From the NCBI GenBank assembly GCA_035515055.1, contig DATJBV010000032.1, forward strand, positions 15,762 to 79,761: a stretch of DNA of 64,000 nucleotides. Direction: 5' to 3'. Source of the DNA: Pollutimonas sp035515055. Lineage in GTDB: Bacteria; Pseudomonadota; Gammaproteobacteria; Burkholderiales; Burkholderiaceae_B. The position numbers and the translations under genes were made by a program. Shown here piece after piece: positions 62,463 through 64,000 of this stretch. The notes under the pieces are model-generated. The model had not been told where the DNA came from and searched no databases. It was given only the letters and a program-made list of their open reading frames with translations. How positions within the stretch are numbered: the first letter of the stretch is position 1; each line of letters begins with the position of its first letter.

Positions 62463-62819
62463 TTATGTCCTCGACGATTTCGCACGGCCCTCGCCTACTT
62501 CACGCTGCAACTGAGCGATTTCGCGTTTCAGCGATTCGTACTCCGCTACCTTGATCTTCAAGTAGCGCGCCGTCAGTTCCGTCTTTGCCGCAATTCCCAT
62601 CGGGGTCAACAAATACATATACGAAAGCTTATTCTGACTGTTCCGAAAGTTCTGCATTTTCAGCAGACCTTTATCCAGTAAAGCCTTGATGCAGTAATTT
62701 GCCTTACCCAGACTGACGCCCAGGGCATCCGACAGCTCGCGCTGGCTCATACTTGGCTCGGCTTCCAATAGGCGCAATGCCTTGAGATGGCTTTCGTCGG
62801 TCAGGGTGGGGTGGGGCAT
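62463..62819 (-). CDS. EPS-associated MarR-type transcription regulator
   Basis: A 118-residue winged-helix protein whose recognition region MSQRELSDALGVSLGKANY and following ALLDKGLLKMQNFRNSQNK match the MarR family subgroup that accompanies exopolysaccharide loci. A C-terminal helix (KVAEYESLKREIAQLQREV) probably dimerises. It is the first gene of the minus arm and lies just downstream of the promoter and inverted repeat at 62.93 kb, so self-regulation of the whole arm is likely. ATG 62819 is the family's usual start; a TTG at 62882 would add 21 non-conserved residues. Confidence 0.88.
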   Translation of the reverse strand: MPHPTLTDESHLKALRLLEAEPSMSQRELSDALGVSLGKANYCIKALLDKGLLKMQNFRNSQNKLSYMYLLTPMGIAAKTELTARYLKIKVAEYESLKREIAQLQREVGEGRAKSSRT

Positions 62820-62916
62820 TTTGGCGGAACCGTAACCTACTCTTTTAGGCGTGCTACCGCCATGCTGTGTCACGATCAGCAAGCGCGGAAGATTTAGGCT
62901 TTCTGAACTGCGCGTG

Positions 62917-62946
62917 ATAATAAAGAAAAATGAATAGTGCGTTCAA
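62917..62946 (-). promoter_or_regulatory. Candidate sigma-70 promoter of the minus arm
   Basis: On the minus strand TTGAAC (62946-62941) and TATTAT (62922-62917) are separated by 18 bases, about 100 bases before the regulator ATG at 62819. The -35 box overlaps one arm of the inverted repeat at 62934-62962. It would transcribe the regulator and the co-directional genes behind it. Confidence 0.55.
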
Positions 62947-62962
62947 AAGGTGAACGCACTAT
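62934..62962. promoter_or_regulatory. Operator-like inverted repeat
   Basis: Two 12-base arms, ATAGTGCGTTCA (62934-62945) and TGAACGCACTAT (62951-62962), are perfect inverted complements around a five-base AAAGG spacer. The size suits a dimeric winged-helix protein. The element covers the -35 box of the minus-strand promoter and also lies between the weak plus-strand hexamers TTCAAA (62942-62947) and CATAAT (62965-62970), so it could control both directions. Confidence 0.6.
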
Positions 62963-63064
62963 AGCATAATGGCGGACGTGCATCGGCCGTATGGCGGAAG
63001 TGTCCGTGACTCGGCAATAAGGGAATGAGCAATAATCCACTACGAGAAAAGGCTGCCTTAAATA

Positions 63065-63826
63065 ATGACTTCAACGCTCAATAGCATCATCTCCCAAATC
63101 GCCTTATTGCCCACCTTCCTTATATTGATCATGGCCGTGGCCTGTCTGCTGATCGCCGCACGCCTGCGTCGCTTCGGCTGGACACTACTACTGGCGAGCA
63201 TCGCCGCCCTGTCCGTATTAAGCACCCCCATCACAGCCCATCACATGATGCGGTCCCTGGAAACCCACCCTCCCATTAACCCAACCAATCTCGCAACCGT
63301 CCAAGCCATCGTCGTCCTCGGCGGCGGCATTAATCCCAGCCAGCCTGAATACGCGTCGGACATGACGAATAGCGGCACGCTAATACGCCTGCGTTATGCG
63401 GCATTCCTTAACCGCGAACACGACCTGCCCATCCTGGTTAGCGGCGGCGATCCCTCCGGCGGAGAACCCGAAGCCTGGGTCATGAAACGCGAATTGGAGA
63501 CGCTCTTTGAAGTACCAGTACGCTGGGTGGAGCCCAAGTCCATGAACACGGCGGAAAACGCCAGGTTTTCGCGAGAAATACTTGAAGCAGCCGGGGTCGA
63601 CACCATCGCACTAGTCACCCACGCTTGGCACATGCCCCGAGCCAAGTGGGCATTCGAACAAGCCGGCTTCACCGTCGTTCCCGCGCCCACCGTTTTCCAC
63701 GTGGAATCGGTCAAAGGAATCATGAATTTCATTCCGCAGGCGTCGTATTTGGCCATGGCCAACACGGCGTTAAGAGAATGGATAGGCATGCTGTGGTACC
63801 GGCATTTCTCATCGAGAATAAATTAG
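63065..63826 (+). CDS. YdcF/DUF218 membrane protein
   Basis: 253 residues with two N-terminal hydrophobic helices (about 15-33 and 36-60), then a periplasmic DUF218 domain: IVVLGGGINPSQPEYASD, RLRYAAFLNREHDLPILVSGGD, SMNTAENARFSREIL and VTHAWHMPRAKWAFEQAG. The family includes YdcF, SanA and ElyC, with proposed roles in envelope glycan or carrier-lipid metabolism. It is divergent from the EPS regulator and shares its control region. Whether it belongs to locus B functionally is uncertain. Confidence 0.85.
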   Translation: MTSTLNSIISQIALLPTFLILIMAVACLLIAARLRRFGWTLLLASIAALSVLSTPITAHHMMRSLETHPPINPTNLATVQAIVVLGGGINPSQPEYASDMTNSGTLIRLRYAAFLNREHDLPILVSGGDPSGGEPEAWVMKRELETLFEVPVRWVEPKSMNTAENARFSREILEAAGVDTIALVTHAWHMPRAKWAFEQAGFTVVPAPTVFHVESVKGIMNFIPQASYLAMANTALREWIGMLWYRHFSSRIN

Positions 63827-63844
63827 CTCATAAACAATCCGTCG

Positions 63845-63876
63845 TTGACAAGAACTTGGCGGTACATTAACGTACC
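63845..63876 (+). promoter_or_regulatory. Promoter with overlapping inverted repeat
   Basis: A perfect TTGACA (63845-63850) is followed 17 bases later by TAACGT (63868-63873), a usable -10 about 60 bases before ATG 63935. GGTAC (63861-63865) and GTACC (63872-63876) form an inverted repeat across the -10, suggesting repression of the downstream gene. Confidence 0.45.
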
Positions 63877-63934
63877 AGTCAGTTTTATACGGACGCACGC
63901 ACACATAAGCGCTGCGCAACGCACGGAGAGCAAA

Positions 63935-64000
63935 ATGCAAGACTCGATGACGATGGGCGCGGTTGTCCGGCGCTCGGCCCAGCAGTACCCCCATCGCACC
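63935..64000 (+). CDS. Start of a gene resembling acyl-CoA synthetases, cut by the window edge
   Basis: ATG 63935 has GGAGAG seven bases upstream and opens 22 codons that run to the window end. The residues GAVVRRSAQQYPHRT match the usual opening of AMP-forming acyl-CoA ligases. Too short for a firm call. Confidence 0.4.
   Translation, partial: MQDSMTMGAVVRRSAQQYPHRT

Noticed and set aside
1..64000. tRNA, rRNA, CRISPR array or JUMPstart/ops element
   Set aside because: No cloverleaf-like segment, regularly spaced repeats or ops-like GGCGGTAGC element was seen on reading through the gaps between genes.

Overview
The window is dominated by bacterial surface-glycan genes. Base composition (GC-rich with a GC-poorer accessory part), a classical autotransporter at the left edge, a MarR-type EPS regulator and the tightly overlapping operons suggest a Gram-negative betaproteobacterium, probably Burkholderiales/Alcaligenaceae-like (Bordetella-Achromobacter relatives). 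That placement is inferred from gene content only.

Left part (1-4152): an autotransporter gene whose C-terminus lies outside the window, a polyprenyl-phosphate glycosyl-1-phosphate transferase of the WecA/WbpL type on the minus strand, and a divergent family 2 glycosyltransferase. Locus A (4226-23741, plus strand) is one very compact run: rmlBDAC for dTDP-L-rhamnose, a Wzm/Wzt ABC exporter whose Wzt carries a C-terminal extension, and a 1367-residue protein joining a methyltransferase, a kinase-like domain, a coiled coil and two glycosyltransferases. A HAD-like protein follows, then a module of two polyprenyl-type glycosyltransferases, a flavoprotein, an SDR, a TIM-barrel isomerase and an SMR-like small membrane protein, and finally a large multi-spanning protein. 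The architecture fits an ABC-transporter-dependent O-antigen with an end cap and a length ruler on one polypeptide.

Junction (23796-29429): a methyltransferase, a secreted zinc-phospholipase-C-like protein, a small lipoprotein, a decayed zinc-phospholipase-C-like gene in three frames, a small membrane protein, an AT-rich methyltransferase gene, and about 0.5 kb without a gene. Here the composition shifts.

Locus B (29430-62819) consists of two convergent arms. The plus arm carries pseG, pseH, a formyltransferase-like gene, pseI, a PIG-L deacetylase, a UPF0104-type membrane protein, a Wzy/WaaL-type membrane protein and an acyltransferase-SGNH protein. The minus arm starts at a promoter and inverted repeat near 62.93 kb and runs through the EPS-type MarR regulator, a PglK-like ABC transporter, pseB, pseC, an aldo/keto reductase, a SpsF/PseF-like cytidylyltransferase fused to a class III aminotransferase, several modification and glycosyl transfer genes, two asparagine-synthase-like amidotransferases, and a Pgl-like initiation block (PglA-like GT4, PglC, PglD, PglE, WbpM/PglF). 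Together the arms encode a complete candidate CMP-pseudaminic acid route, a candidate UDP-di-N-acetylbacillosamine route, the initiating phosphoglycosyltransferase and a flippase. The two loci therefore probably build two separate lipid-linked glycans, one exported by Wzm/Wzt and one flipped by the PglK-like transporter.

Right edge (62820-64000): the regulator's promoter region, a YdcF/DUF218 protein, and the first 22 codons of a gene whose start resembles acyl-CoA synthetases.
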